The position numbers and the translations under genes are program-made. The notes beneath the pieces are model-generated. The model did no database searches and was not told the origin of the DNA. It worked only from the letters and a program-made list of their open reading frames with translations. Shown here piece after piece: positions 52,070 through 61,089 of a stretch of 64,000 nt of DNA. Position 1 is the stretch's first letter, and the number at the start of each line of letters is the position of its first letter. The DNA is from Streptomyces sp. NBC_00344 (lineage in GTDB: Bacteria; Actinomycetota; Actinomycetes; Streptomycetales; Streptomycetaceae). The stretch covers positions 1,694,501 to 1,758,500 of the forward strand of contig NZ_CP107996.1 of assembly GCF_036088315.1 (NCBI RefSeq), read 5' to 3'.

Positions 52070-53026
52070 TTACCCGGCAGTACGCCTGCGGGACAGCTTC
52101 TGCCTACGACGGAGCACGATCGGCAGTGCCCCGGCGAATCCGAGGGCTCCGGGACCCATCGCCGCAGCGGCGCTGATGCCCGGCTGATCGAAGGTTCCGG
52201 GGATGCCCAGCCAGGACCAGCGGTCGATGGGCCAGGCCACCGTGAAGGCCCGCCCGACCACCTTGTTGACGGAGACGGTGCCGCCGCCGGGCAGGTTCTG
52301 GTGGTACCGGGAGTCAAGCGAATCCTGACGATGGTCACCCATCACCCAGATCCGGCCCTTCGGGACGTGGATCGGCCCGAACGGCTGGTCGTCGCAGGGA
52401 GTGTTGCCCGGGTAGATGTACGACTTCTCGGAGAGTGCCTTGCCATTGACCACGACCGGCCCTCCCTTCTTGCACTCCACGGTGTCCCCGCCGACCGCGA
52501 TGACCCGCTTGATCAGGTCCTTCTCGTTGGCCGACGGCATCAGACCGATGAAGCTGAGAAATTTCTGAGCCACATTCGGATCCGGCGTGGGCTCACCCTC
52601 GAGCCAGCCGCCCGGATCGTGGAAGACCACGACCTCGCCGCGCTCCGGCTCGGCACCGAACCACGGGGTCAGTTTGTCGACCAGGACCCGGTCTCCCACC
52701 AGCAGGGTGTTCTGCATCGACTCCGAGGGAATCGAGAACGCCTGCACCAGGAAGGTCTTGATCAGCAGGGCGAGGACCAGCGCGATGCCGATGAGGATCG
52801 GCAGTTCCTTCCAGAACGAACGCTGGTTCTTGTTGTTCCTGCCGCTCCGGCCGTCCCGGTCATCGCCGTCCCCGTCCGGGCCACCGGCTCCGCCGTGTCC
52901 GCCGGACCTGCCGGGCGCACCGACATCGGAGGCCTCGTTCCCTGTGCCACCAACGGGCGATCCGGGCCGGTCCTCCGGCTCGTCGTGTCCGGATCGCGCA
53001 CCGACCGCCACGTCCCCCACATCCAC
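52070..53026 (-). CDS. Type I signal peptidase (third of the cluster)
   Basis: Signal peptidase of 318 residues. A long acidic Gly-rich cytoplasmic leader (about 70 residues) precedes one helix (ILIGIALVLALLIKTFLVQAF). Catalytic Ser is in IPSESMQNTL, Lys in KDLIKRVIAVGGD, and the GDHRQDSLDSRYH box is present. A C-terminal hydrophobic segment ends in RRRQKLSRRR. The GTG at 53026 lies inside the coding sequence of the upstream peptidase (167-base overlap in another frame); later starts would shorten but not remove the overlap. Confidence 0.9.
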   Translation of the reverse strand: MDVGDVAVGARSGHDEPEDRPGSPVGGTGNEASDVGAPGRSGGHGGAGGPDGDGDDRDGRSGRNNKNQRSFWKELPILIGIALVLALLIKTFLVQAFSIPSESMQNTLLVGDRVLVDKLTPWFGAEPERGEVVVFHDPGGWLEGEPTPDPNVAQKFLSFIGLMPSANEKDLIKRVIAVGGDTVECKKGGPVVVNGKALSEKSYIYPGNTPCDDQPFGPIHVPKGRIWVMGDHRQDSLDSRYHQNLPGGGTVSVNKVVGRAFTVAWPIDRWSWLGIPGTFDQPGISAAAAMGPGALGFAGALPIVLRRRQKLSRRRTAG

Positions 53027-53987
53027 TCCTCACTCCGTGTTGTCGCCTGCTCCGTACCAGGCGCAGGCCCACCACTCCCATAACGAGCGGGAGTTCCGCA
53101 GGAGTCGGGAACCGGCCGGTTCCGTGCCGATCCTGGAAAGCCAGACTATTCGACTCATCAGGTACCGCCGAGCCACCACCCGTTCCGGCTGCCACCGATG
53201 AGAAGGTCTTCGGCTCCTCCAGGCGGCTGAAGTGGTTGAAGGGCCAGGCGATGACCTCCGCACGGCCGATCACCCCGTCCACCGACACCGTGCCCTGGAA
53301 GGCCTCGCTCAGATGGAAGCGTGAGTCGGCCGAATTGGACCGGTGGTCTCCCATCACGAAGACCCTGCCGATCGGGACCTTGACCTCGAACCTCAGCTTC
53401 GACGGCGGATTCCCCGGATGCAGATACGGCTCGTCGAGGGGGACGCCGTTGACGGTGACTCTGCCGTTGGTGTCACAGCACTTCACGGTGTCCCCGCCGA
53501 CACCGATCACCCGCTTGATCAGATCCTGTTCGTCGTTCGAGGGCAGCAGCCCGATGAAGGTGAGTCCCTCCTTGAGCTGCTTGACGCCGACCGGATCGTC
53601 GCCCGTCTGCTGCTCCTCGGGCGGCAGCCAGTGGCCGGGGTCCTTGAAGACCACGACATCACCGCGGTGCGGCTGCCAGCCGAACCAGGGGGTGAGCTTG
53701 TCGACCAGCACCCGGTCGCCGATCCGGATCGTCTCTTCCATCGAGCCCGAGGGGATCACGAAGGCCTGCACCAGGAAGGTCTTGAGCACCAGGGCTATCA
53801 GCAGCGCCACAACGATCAGCAGCGGGACCTCCTTCACCGCCGACCTGCGCCGCCGCCGTTTGACCCGGCGCGCGAGTTTCCGTCGCTCGGCGCGGGTCGG
53901 CAGGGATCTCACGCCCGTCGTCCGGGTGCCCGTGGGCAGCCTCTCGTCGCCCAGCTGTTCCGTTCGTGTGCGCCCCCGGTTACCCAT
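52860..53987 (-). CDS. Type I signal peptidase (second of the cluster)
   Basis: Signal peptidase of 375 residues: basic cytoplasmic leader (RAERRKLARRVKRRRRRS), helix VPLLIVVALLIALVLKTFL, catalytic Ser in IPSGSMEETI, Lys in DLIKRVIGVGGD and box MGDHRSNSADSR. After LPLVMGVVGLRLVRSRR the end becomes an Arg/Gly-rich stretch lying over the start of the next gene; that tail may be a read-on of an ancestral stop. The ATG overlaps the previous peptidase stop by 8 bases. Confidence 0.9.
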   Translation of the reverse strand: MGNRGRTRTEQLGDERLPTGTRTTGVRSLPTRAERRKLARRVKRRRRRSAVKEVPLLIVVALLIALVLKTFLVQAFVIPSGSMEETIRIGDRVLVDKLTPWFGWQPHRGDVVVFKDPGHWLPPEEQQTGDDPVGVKQLKEGLTFIGLLPSNDEQDLIKRVIGVGGDTVKCCDTNGRVTVNGVPLDEPYLHPGNPPSKLRFEVKVPIGRVFVMGDHRSNSADSRFHLSEAFQGTVSVDGVIGRAEVIAWPFNHFSRLEEPKTFSSVAAGTGGGSAVPDESNSLAFQDRHGTGRFPTPAELPLVMGVVGLRLVRSRRQHGVRSGCGGRGGRCAIRTRRAGGPARIARWWHRERGLRCRCARQVRRTRRSRWPGRGRR

Positions 53988-54747
53988 GCGAGCCACCGGC
54001 TGCCGGCACCTGCGCGAAGGCTCCGGCCGGGGGCAGCGATGACCAGTGGGCGAACGGCCAGGCGATCCAGCCGGCCCGCCCGATGACTCTGTCCAAGGGG
54101 ACCGTTCCGCCGCCCGGCTCGCCCAGGTGGTCACGGGAGTCGCTGGAACGGGACCGGTGATCGCCCATGACCCAGAGCGTCCCGTCGGGCACGACGATGT
54201 CGAATGGCACCTCCGACGGAGGGTTGCCCGGGTACAGATACTCCTCGCGCACCGGCCGACCGTTCACTTCGAGTCTCCCCCGCTTGTCGCAGCAGACCAC
54301 ATGATCGCCACCCACTCCCACCACGCGCTTGATGTAGTCGGTATCCGCGGGCTCGGCCAGTCCCAGAGCCGCTGCCGCCCCGCGCAGTGCGTGGGTGACG
54401 GGGTTCCGCGACGGAGCCTGCTGCACAAAGGATCCGGTGCCGTCGAACACGATGACGTCGCCACGGCGTGGCACCGAGCCGAAACGGTACGCCAATTTGT
54501 TCACCAGCAACCGGTCACCCACCCGGAGGGTGGGTTCCATGGAGCCGCTGGGGATCAGGAACGGCTGCATCACGTAGTGGCTCAGCAGCAGGAGGAAAAC
54601 GGCGCAGACCACGGCCAGCAGCCCTGCCCTGCGCCACGGCCCCCCGGCGAAGGCGGCGAAACGCATGGAGCGCGACCCCTTGCCCTCACCGGACGTGTCC
54701 GGTTCGGGAGAGAGGCCGCGCTCCATGTGCTGTGCTTCGGTGTCCAT
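53980..54747 (-). CDS. Type I signal peptidase (first of the cluster)
   Basis: Signal peptidase of 255 residues. One N-terminal helix (AGLLAVVCAVFLLLLSHYVM), catalytic Ser in IPSGSMEPTL, Lys in DYIKRVVGVGGD, box WVMGDHRSRSSDSRDH; no C-terminal helix is obvious. It heads the four-gene peptidase run, 33 bases after rplS. Three of the four likely have two membrane helices; this one may be single-spanning. Confidence 0.92.
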   Translation of the reverse strand: MDTEAQHMERGLSPEPDTSGEGKGSRSMRFAAFAGGPWRRAGLLAVVCAVFLLLLSHYVMQPFLIPSGSMEPTLRVGDRLLVNKLAYRFGSVPRRGDVIVFDGTGSFVQQAPSRNPVTHALRGAAAALGLAEPADTDYIKRVVGVGGDHVVCCDKRGRLEVNGRPVREEYLYPGNPPSEVPFDIVVPDGTLWVMGDHRSRSSDSRDHLGEPGGGTVPLDRVIGRAGWIAWPFAHWSSLPPAGAFAQVPAAGGSHG

Positions 54748-54780
54748 CGGGGCCAGAGTTTATCCGGCCACCCTGTGGAC

Positions 54781-55131
54781 TCAGTTGTCGCGCTTCTCCT
54801 TGATCTTCGCGGCCTTGCCGCGCAGCTCACGGAGGAAGTACAGCTTCGCGCGGCGGACGTCACCGCGGGAGACCAGCTCGATTTTCTCGAAGATCGGGCT
54901 GTTCACCGGGAAGGTGCGCTCGACGCCGACGGAGAAGGAGACCTTGCGGACCGTGAAGGTCTCGCTGACGCCCGCACCCTGGCGGCGGATGACTACACCC
55001 TTGAACTGCTGGATACGCGAGCGGTTGCCCTCGATCACGCGGACGTGAACGTTGACGGTGTCACCCGGGCGGAAGGCAGGAAGGTCGCTCCGCAGGGATG
55101 CGGCGTTGACGTCGTTGAGCAGGCTGGACAT
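54781..55131 (-). CDS. rplS: 50S ribosomal protein L19
   Basis: L19 of 116 residues, standard length. [22 protein letters not shown] and [21 protein letters not shown] are conserved, ending [23 protein letters not shown] 55131 chosen by homology. Part of the rpsP-KH-rimM-trmD-rplS block. Confidence 0.97.
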   Translation of the reverse strand: MSSLLNDVNAASLRSDLPAFRPGDTVNVHVRVIEGNRSRIQQFKGVVIRRQGAGVSETFTVRKVSFSVGVERTFPVNSPIFEKIELVSRGDVRRAKLYFLRELRGKAAKIKEKRDN

Positions 55132-55261
55132 GATCTTCTGCTTTCTTCGCCGATGCCACAGGTCATCGACGGAATCATTGTGATGAGTTCGGGAGCTGAT
55201 CGCGTCGGACGGTCGTCGTTCCCCCTGTGGCAGGGGCGCACGCCGGACGTACAGCAGCGGC

Positions 55262-56083
55262 TTATTCTTCCACGGCTCCGGGCTCTCGCCCAAATCGTCC
55301 GCCGTCCCCCTGCTTCCAGCCCAGGATGGAGAGCATCTCGCGGTCCTTCTTGCCGAACGACGCGGGGTCGCTGCGTTCCAGCAGATCCGGCCTGTTGAGG
55401 TCCGTGCGGCGGAAGGCCTCGTCCCGTCGCCAGCGGGCGATTTTGCCGTGATGGCCGCTGAGCAGAACGTCCGGGACTCCGCGGCCGCGCCACTCGGGCG
55501 GCTTGGTGTAGACCGGGCCTTCGAGGAGGTCGGCCATGGCGCCGGTCGCGAAGGAGTCGTCGCGATGGGACTCGGCGTTGCCGAGCACGCCGGGCAGCAG
55601 CCGGGCCACGGCCTCCGTCATCACCAGCACTGCGGCCTCGCCGCCGGCCAGCACATAGTCCCCGATGGAGAGCTCGTACACCGGCATCCGGGTCGCGTAC
55701 TCGTCGAAGACGCGCCGGTCGATGCCCTCGTACCTGGCCGGGGTGAAGATCAGCCAGGGGCGCTCGGAGAGTTCGACCGCGATCCGCTGTGTGAAGGGGC
55801 GTCCGCTGGGGGTGGGCACGACCAGCACGGGCTCGCCGGCCCCCGCCTCGTATCCGGCTGCGAGCACGTCGTCCAGCGCCTCACCCCAGGGCTCGGTCTT
55901 CATGACCATGCCGGGGCCTCCGCCGTACGGGGTGTCATCGACCGTGTTGTGCCGGTCGTGAGTCCACTCGCGCAGGTCGTGCACATGCACGTCGAGCCGG
56001 CCACGCGCGCGCGCCTTGCCCACCAGCGAGACGTCCAGTGGGTCCAGGTACTCCGGAAAGATCGTGACGACGTCGAGCCGCAT
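55262..56083 (-). CDS. trmD: tRNA (guanine37-N1)-methyltransferase
   Basis: SPOUT methyltransferase of 273 residues making m1G37. Opens [16 protein letters not shown]; the knot region [26 protein letters not shown] and the RPxE-like [16 protein letters not shown] are plain. Its start overlaps the rimM stop as TGATG. Confidence 0.96.
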   Translation of the reverse strand: MRLDVVTIFPEYLDPLDVSLVGKARARGRLDVHVHDLREWTHDRHNTVDDTPYGGGPGMVMKTEPWGEALDDVLAAGYEAGAGEPVLVVPTPSGRPFTQRIAVELSERPWLIFTPARYEGIDRRVFDEYATRMPVYELSIGDYVLAGGEAAVLVMTEAVARLLPGVLGNAESHRDDSFATGAMADLLEGPVYTKPPEWRGRGVPDVLLSGHHGKIARWRRDEAFRRTDLNRPDLLERSDPASFGKKDREMLSILGWKQGDGGRFGREPGAVEE

Positions 56084-56628
56084 CAGTCCTCGTCCCTGCT
56101 GGAGACGGTCTCGGCCTGGCTCTCGTCGATCAGTCCGGGAGGCGGGTCGATGACGGCCCGCTGCTCCTGAAGGTCGATCGATGTGACGATCTCCTCGACG
56201 AACGGGATCATGACCTCGCTGCCGTCCGGACGCTCCACGATGAAAAGGTCCTGCGAGGGCAGATGGGTGATCTCGGTGATCCGGCCGACCTCGGTGCCGT
56301 CGGCGAGCACCACGTCGAGGTCCATCAGCTGATGGTCGTAGTACTCATCGGGATCCTCCGGCGCCTGCTCCGGGTCGACCTCGGCGATCAGCAGGATGTT
56401 ACGGAGGGCCTCCGCTCCGGTGCGGTCCTTGACCCCCGCGAAGCGCAGCAGCAGCCGGCCGCTGTGCACCCGGCCGGTTTCGATGGTCAGAGGCCCCGCC
56501 GACGCCGGTTCGGTGGCGAGTACGGCACCGGGCCCGAGCCGCAGCTCCGGCTCGTCCGTGCGTACCTCGACGGTGACTTCGCCCTTGATGCCATGGGCGC
56601 GGCCGATCCGCGCGACTACCAGCTGCAC
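56083..56628 (-). CDS. rimM: 16S rRNA processing protein RimM
   Basis: Ribosome maturation factor of 181 residues for the 30S head. N-terminal [25 protein letters not shown] and C-terminal PRC-barrel [20 protein letters not shown] are typical. Overlaps trmD. Confidence 0.95.
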   Translation of the reverse strand: MQLVVARIGRAHGIKGEVTVEVRTDEPELRLGPGAVLATEPASAGPLTIETGRVHSGRLLLRFAGVKDRTGAEALRNILLIAEVDPEQAPEDPDEYYDHQLMDLDVVLADGTEVGRITEITHLPSQDLFIVERPDGSEVMIPFVEEIVTSIDLQEQRAVIDPPPGLIDESQAETVSSRDED

Positions 56629-56678
56629 CTGTGTTTACTCCTGTCGTGTGCCTACGGCATGACCGCGTAGACGACTAC

Positions 56679-56712
56679 GGGCCGGGGACGGCTCGTAAGC
56701 CCTCCCCGGCCC
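56679..56712 (-). terminator. Hairpin between the KH gene and rimM
   Basis: GGGCCGGGGA (56679-56688) pairs with TCCCCGGCCC (56703-56712), loop 14 bases, between the KH gene stop and the rimM start. Confidence 0.75.
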
Positions 56713-56733
56713 GAGCCGGTGTTCAACTTCTGC

Positions 56734-56973
56734 TCAGCGGACCTGGTCCACGTCGACGAGGTCGACGCGGATGCCACGGCCGCCGATGGCGCCTACGACG
56801 GTGCGCAGGGCACGCGCGGTGCGGCCGTTGCGGCCGATCACCTTACCGAGGTCGTCGGGATGCACCCGAACCTCCAGCACCTGCCCGCGACGCAGGTTGC
56901 GCGAGGCGACCTGCACGTCGTCGGGGTTGTCGACGATGCCCTTCACGAGGTGCTCGAGAGCCTCCTCGAGCAT
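56734..56973 (-). CDS. KH-domain RNA-binding protein (KhpA-like)
   Basis: Protein of 79 residues with a single KH domain: VRVHPDDLGKVIGRNGRTARALRTVV includes the GxxG loop as GRNG. It is the conserved gene between rpsP and rimM in actinobacteria and firmicutes; the family binds small RNAs and mRNA. Confidence 0.93.
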   Translation of the reverse strand: MLEEALEHLVKGIVDNPDDVQVASRNLRRGQVLEVRVHPDDLGKVIGRNGRTARALRTVVGAIGGRGIRVDLVDVDQVR

Positions 56974-56975
56974 GC

Positions 56976-57422
56976 TCAGGCCTCGGTCGGCTCGGTGGAC
57001 TCAGCAGCCGGGGCCGCCTCGTCCGCCTTCTTCTCGGCCTTCTTCGCCTTGGGGGTGATGGCCTCACCCTTCGGCTCGTCGCCCTCGATGGACTTGGCGA
57101 AAGCCTCGAACGCGGCGCGCTTGTCGACCTTCGGCTCCGGCTGCAGCAGCGGCGCGGGGGCCGGAAGGCCCTTGTGCGCCTGCCAGTCACCGGTGAGCTT
57201 CAGGATCGCCATGACGGGCTCGGTCGGCTGGGCGCCGACGGACAGCCAGTACTGCGCACGCTCCGAGTTGACCTCGATACGCGACGGGTTCTGCACCGGG
57301 TGGTACAGGCCGATCTCCTCGATGGCCCGGCCATCACGGCGGGTACGGGAGTCGGCGACGACGATGCGGTAGTGAGGCGAACGGATCTTGCCCAGACGCT
57401 TCAGCTTGATCTTGACTGCCAC
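56976..57422 (-). CDS. rpsP: 30S ribosomal protein S16
   Basis: S16 of 148 residues. [22 protein letters not shown] and [18 protein letters not shown] are the conserved core; the last 60 residues are an Ala/Glu/Lys-rich actinobacterial tail. GTG 57422 selected by homology, with AGGAGAC upstream. Confidence 0.96.
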   Translation of the reverse strand: MAVKIKLKRLGKIRSPHYRIVVADSRTRRDGRAIEEIGLYHPVQNPSRIEVNSERAQYWLSVGAQPTEPVMAILKLTGDWQAHKGLPAPAPLLQPEPKVDKRAAFEAFAKSIEGDEPKGEAITPKAKKAEKKADEAAPAAESTEPTEA

Positions 57423-57614
57423 GGAAGTGGTGTCTCCTGGTCTTGACGTGGTTGGGCACAACGGGATGCCACGTGGGGTTGCGGTACTCGGGTGCCCGAT
57501 GGACGCGTCAGCCGGAGGACGAGAGGGTTCCTGTGCGGCCGTCGAGTACAGCTGTCCATTGTGCCATACGTCCACAGCAGTCGGTGACCGGCCACCGCTT
57601 CACCGTCCGGCGGC

Positions 57615-57635
57615 CCCGGGCTCCGTGAGCCCGGG
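57615..57635 (-). terminator. Intrinsic terminator after the SprT-like gene
   Basis: CCCGGGCT (57615-57622) pairs with AGCCCGGG (57628-57635), 5-base loop, 29 bases after the SprT-like stop and before rpsP. Confidence 0.78.
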
Positions 57636-57664
57636 CCCGGAGGCGTCGCACGGTCCTGCTGGAG

Positions 57665-58306
57665 TCAGCCGGCGGCGGCCACCGCCTCCGGGATGCGGAA
57701 GGCATTGCCGCAGCCGCCGCAGACGATGGGCGCCTGGGCCAGCACAGAGGGAACGACCCGGACGTTGCGTCCGCAGTCACAGACCGCCTTGACCCGCACA
57801 CCGCCGCCGGACGAGCCGTGCCGGGCGGCCGGCCCCCGGAAGGAGCGCTTGGTGTCGGCGGCGGTGGCCACCGTGTGCGCCTTCAGGGCGCGCTGCAGCC
57901 GCTCGATGGTCGGGCGGTATCTGCGCTTCGCCTCCGGGTTGAGCGCGACCAGCGAGAACCCGCTGCTGGGATGCGGCTCCTCCGGGTGGTCAAGGCCCAT
58001 TTCCTCCGCGATGGCCAGGAATCGGCGGTTGTGGTAGCGGCCGGCTCGGGAGGTGTCGCGGACACCTCGCGCTGCGGCGATGCCGTGGACTGCCTCATGG
58101 AGCAGTCGCTCGAAGGAGAGTTCAGCGCCGCATGCGGACGAGGACTCACCGATCAGGGACTCGGGCGCGGCAAGATCGGGCAGCTCGGGGTGGTACCGCT
58201 GAATGTCGGCCCACGCCTGCGCCAGTTCTGCGGCGAGGACAGTTGGTGTCGTGCTCACGTCGTACACAACGAGCCGGGGTGCCGCTGTGTTCCTATTCCG
58301 GGGCAT
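57665..58306 (-). CDS. SprT-like zinc metalloprotease-type protein
   Basis: Protein of 213 residues. HEAVHGIAAARGV is an HExxH zinc-protease motif near residue 68, followed by RYHNRRFLAIAEEMGL where SprT proteins place their third ligand. A C-terminal zinc ribbon (CDCGRNVRV and CGGCGNAFRI) closes it. The family is usually linked to DNA-protein crosslink repair, but bacterial members are uncharacterised. ATG 58306 with AT-rich promoter-like DNA upstream. Confidence 0.8.
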   Translation of the reverse strand: MPRNRNTAAPRLVVYDVSTTPTVLAAELAQAWADIQRYHPELPDLAAPESLIGESSSACGAELSFERLLHEAVHGIAAARGVRDTSRAGRYHNRRFLAIAEEMGLDHPEEPHPSSGFSLVALNPEAKRRYRPTIERLQRALKAHTVATAADTKRSFRGPAARHGSSGGGVRVKAVCDCGRNVRVVPSVLAQAPIVCGGCGNAFRIPEAVAAAG

Positions 58307-58513
58307 CCCAAATAATTTGCACGTACCCGTCAGTTGCCATTGATGCGTCCGGACGAGGGCGGGTGCGCTGATCTGCGGAGAAGCCTCACAGCTCACACCA
58401 AGGTGGTACGTAGGGTTGTGTACGCCCCGGCGCGTAGGCACGGCTCCCGCGCCGGTACGAGGCCTTCCCGTCGATGCGCAAGGGGCGTTCCGGCCGAATC
58501 GGCGGGCCCCGGT

Positions 58514-59941
58514 TCAGTAGGCACGGGCTACCAAGGCGACCGTACCCGGCGCGTCATCCGTCTCGGGCACCGCCCCGTCCTCCGCGACCAGGCACCTGAC
58601 GGACACCGACTTTCCGGCGAGTTCGGCCTCGCCCGCCGGACCGACGGTGGCCCACGGGATACGCGCCCATCCGCCGGCCTTCGCGACATCGGCGGCTTCC
58701 CCGATGGTCGTGACGTCGCTGGTCAGGGACTCCCGGCGCTCTCGGGACTCCTTCAGCAGCAGCCCCTGGGCCTCCTCGAGCACGGCGGGCAGCAGCCCGG
58801 GCAGATCCTCGATCCGCACGGTCTCCTTGCCGCCCGGAGCCTGCGGATCCACCACCCTGCGGACCAGCATCACCGTGCCTGCCTCCAGATCCCGCGGGCC
58901 GATCTCGATGCGCACCGGCACGCCCTTGAGCTCCCAGTCCACCGCCCGGCGGCCGAAGGGAACGTCGGTGCGGCTGTCGACCTGGGCGCGGATTCCCGCG
59001 GTCCGCAGGGCGTCACCGATCTCCTGTGCCCTGGCCACCGCCTCGTCACCCTTGATGGCGACGACCACGGCCTGGACGGCCGCAAGCCGGGGCGGCACCC
59101 GCAGACCGCTGTCGTCGCCGTGCGACATGATCAGTCCGCCGACCATGCGGGTCGAGACTCCCCACGATGTCTGCCAGACAAGTTCCTGATGTCCGTCCTT
59201 CGACAGATACCGGGTGTGGAAGGCGTTGGCGAAGTTGGTGCCGAGTTCGTGGCTCGTCCCCATCTGAAGGGCCTTGCCGTCTCCCATCATCCCCTCGAGC
59301 GTGAGGGTGTTGATCGCCCCGGCGAAGCGCTCACTCGGGGTCTTGCGGCCGAGCACGACATCGATTCCCAGCACATTGATCATGAAGTCGGCATAGACGT
59401 TCCGGTGGATGTGCGCGGCGAAATCCCTGGCCCCGGCGCGGTCCGCGTGCGCGGTGTGCCCTTCCTGCCACAGGAATTCAGTCGTTCGCAGGAACACCCT
59501 CGGCCTCATCTCCCAACGGACCACATTGGCCCACTGATTGATGAGCAGGGGGAGGTCACGGTAGCTCTGGACCCATTTCGAGAAGTATTCATTGATGATC
59601 GTCTCGGAGGTGGGCCGCACCACGACCGGCTCGTCGAGTTCCCTGCCGCCTCCCTGGGTGACCACCGCGAGCTCGGGCGCGAAGCCCTCGACGTGCTGAG
59701 CTTCACGACTCAGGTAAGACTGGGGGATGAGGAGCGGGAAGTAGGCGTTCTGAGCGCCCGCGTGCTTGATGCGGACGTCCAGCTCCTGCTGCATCCGCTC
59801 CCACAGCCCGTAGCCGTACGGACGGATGACCATGGTGCCGCGCACCGGGCCGTTGTCCGCGAGTTCGGCCTTGTTGATCAGGTCCTGGTACCAGCGGGGA
59901 AAGTCGACCGCACGGGGCGTGAGAACGGGAGCCTTGGACAT
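58514..59941 (-). CDS. proS: Prolyl-tRNA synthetase, archaeal/eukaryotic-like (type 3)
   Basis: Class II aminoacyl-tRNA synthetase of 475 residues. VVRPTSETIINEYFSKWV (motif 2 region), WQEGHTAHADRAGA, MGTSHELGTNFANAF and the anticodon-binding domain (LAAVQAVVVAIKG) identify the shorter eukaryote/archaea-like ProRS without the bacterial editing insertion. The start ATG 59941 is preferred over a far upstream one. Streptomyces normally has a bacterial-type ProRS elsewhere, so this may be a second copy with a protective or regulatory role; I cannot see the rest of the genome. Confidence 0.92.
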   Translation of the reverse strand: MSKAPVLTPRAVDFPRWYQDLINKAELADNGPVRGTMVIRPYGYGLWERMQQELDVRIKHAGAQNAYFPLLIPQSYLSREAQHVEGFAPELAVVTQGGGRELDEPVVVRPTSETIINEYFSKWVQSYRDLPLLINQWANVVRWEMRPRVFLRTTEFLWQEGHTAHADRAGARDFAAHIHRNVYADFMINVLGIDVVLGRKTPSERFAGAINTLTLEGMMGDGKALQMGTSHELGTNFANAFHTRYLSKDGHQELVWQTSWGVSTRMVGGLIMSHGDDSGLRVPPRLAAVQAVVVAIKGDEAVARAQEIGDALRTAGIRAQVDSRTDVPFGRRAVDWELKGVPVRIEIGPRDLEAGTVMLVRRVVDPQAPGGKETVRIEDLPGLLPAVLEEAQGLLLKESRERRESLTSDVTTIGEAADVAKAGGWARIPWATVGPAGEAELAGKSVSVRCLVAEDGAVPETDDAPGTVALVARAY

Positions 59942-60163
59942 GGCGCGAATCGTACGGCCGGCGCCCCCGGGAGCGTGTGCATTTTCTTTTCCGGGGGCGC
60001 ACGGCCTGGGCGCGTGAACCAACCGTACAAGCATTGCCTCACCCACCCCTGGACTTGAGCGCGGATGCGGAGTTCTCTGGCATACGAGGAGAGTGCGCGC
60101 ACATCTGCACGGGGGCCGGCATTCAGGGCACAACTGATCTCTCGGCGAATTGGGGCGCTTTCG

Positions 60164-61012
60164 ATGTCATCAACGCTCGTCCGTAACCAGCGGCACGCAG
60201 CAACGGCTCCTTCTGCGGAAGCGATTTCGCGGGCCCGCGACTGGACCGAGATCCAGGAACGGATGCTCGTACCGCTCTACGAAGCGGTCTACAAACGACT
60301 GGACGTGGGCAGCGGTACTCAGCTGCTGGGCATCGGCTGCGGCTCGGGCCTGGCCCTGCTGATGGCAGCGGGCCGGGGCGCCGGCGTCACCGGCGTGGAC
60401 AGGCACGCGGAGCGGATCGCGCTGGCCCGTGAGCGACTGCTTCCCGACGAGACGCAGCACCGGACCCCGGCAGGCGCCCGGAAAGGACGGACGCGCCTGG
60501 TGCTCGGCGGTCCCGCCGACGCCGCGGACTCCACGGTCCCGCGGTACAACCTGCTCACCGCGTTCGAACCGATCGGCTGTGTGGCGGGAGACGCCGACGG
60601 CCTGCCGACTGCCATCGAGGACGCCCTGCCGTTCACCGAGCGCGGCAGCGCCGTGGTGCTGACCGGCTGGGGGCCGCCGGAGCGCTGCGCGACGTCTGCG
60701 GTGCTGCGGGTCGCCACCCGATTGGCCGATGGGCCACGACAGCCGCTGAGGGACGACCTCGAGGAGATCGCGGCGCAGTCGGGACTGCGGCTCGACGGTT
60801 CGGGGCGGGTTGCGTGCCCGTTCGGCTACGCGGACGTCAGGAGCGCCGTACGCGGGCTGCTGTCGACGGGCCTGTTCGACGGGGCGATACAGGCGACGGA
60901 CCGCTCCCAGGTCGAGAAGGAGGTCGCCGAGGCGCTCCATTCCCATCTGCGCCGCGACGGCACGGTCTGGATGCCGAACATCTTCCGCTATGTCGTGGCC
61001 CGCACCCCGTAG
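60164..61012 (+). CDS. SAM-dependent methyltransferase-like protein
   Basis: Protein of 282 residues. The start region is helical (RDWTEIQERMLVPLYEAVYKRL), motif I is LLGIGCGSGLALLMAA and a following acidic strand TGVDRHAERIALARERL. The later part is irregular, and a typical substrate motif is lacking. Probably class I methyltransferase, substrate unknown. It runs divergent to proS and convergent to ffh. Confidence 0.78.
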   Translation: MSSTLVRNQRHAATAPSAEAISRARDWTEIQERMLVPLYEAVYKRLDVGSGTQLLGIGCGSGLALLMAAGRGAGVTGVDRHAERIALARERLLPDETQHRTPAGARKGRTRLVLGGPADAADSTVPRYNLLTAFEPIGCVAGDADGLPTAIEDALPFTERGSAVVLTGWGPPERCATSAVLRVATRLADGPRQPLRDDLEEIAAQSGLRLDGSGRVACPFGYADVRSAVRGLLSTGLFDGAIQATDRSQVEKEVAEALHSHLRRDGTVWMPNIFRYVVARTP

Positions 61013-61024
61013 GAACGGATGAAG

Positions 61025-61059
61025 AACGGCCCACGCCCCGAAAAGGGGCGTGGGCCGTT
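61025..61059. terminator. Bidirectional terminator between methyltransferase and ffh genes
   Basis: AACGGCCCACGCCCC (61025-61039) pairs perfectly with 61045-61059 around the 5-base loop GAAAA, giving 15 bp with A and T tracts at the ends. It can terminate both convergent genes. Confidence 0.9.
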
Positions 61060-61089
61060 GTGCGCGACGGGTACGCGCGGCGGGCTGGA

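Noticed and set aside
58334..60058. 574-codon plus-strand frame antisense to proS
   Set aside because: Covered by a well-supported prolyl-tRNA synthetase on the other strand; no motif, no ribosome site and atypical composition.
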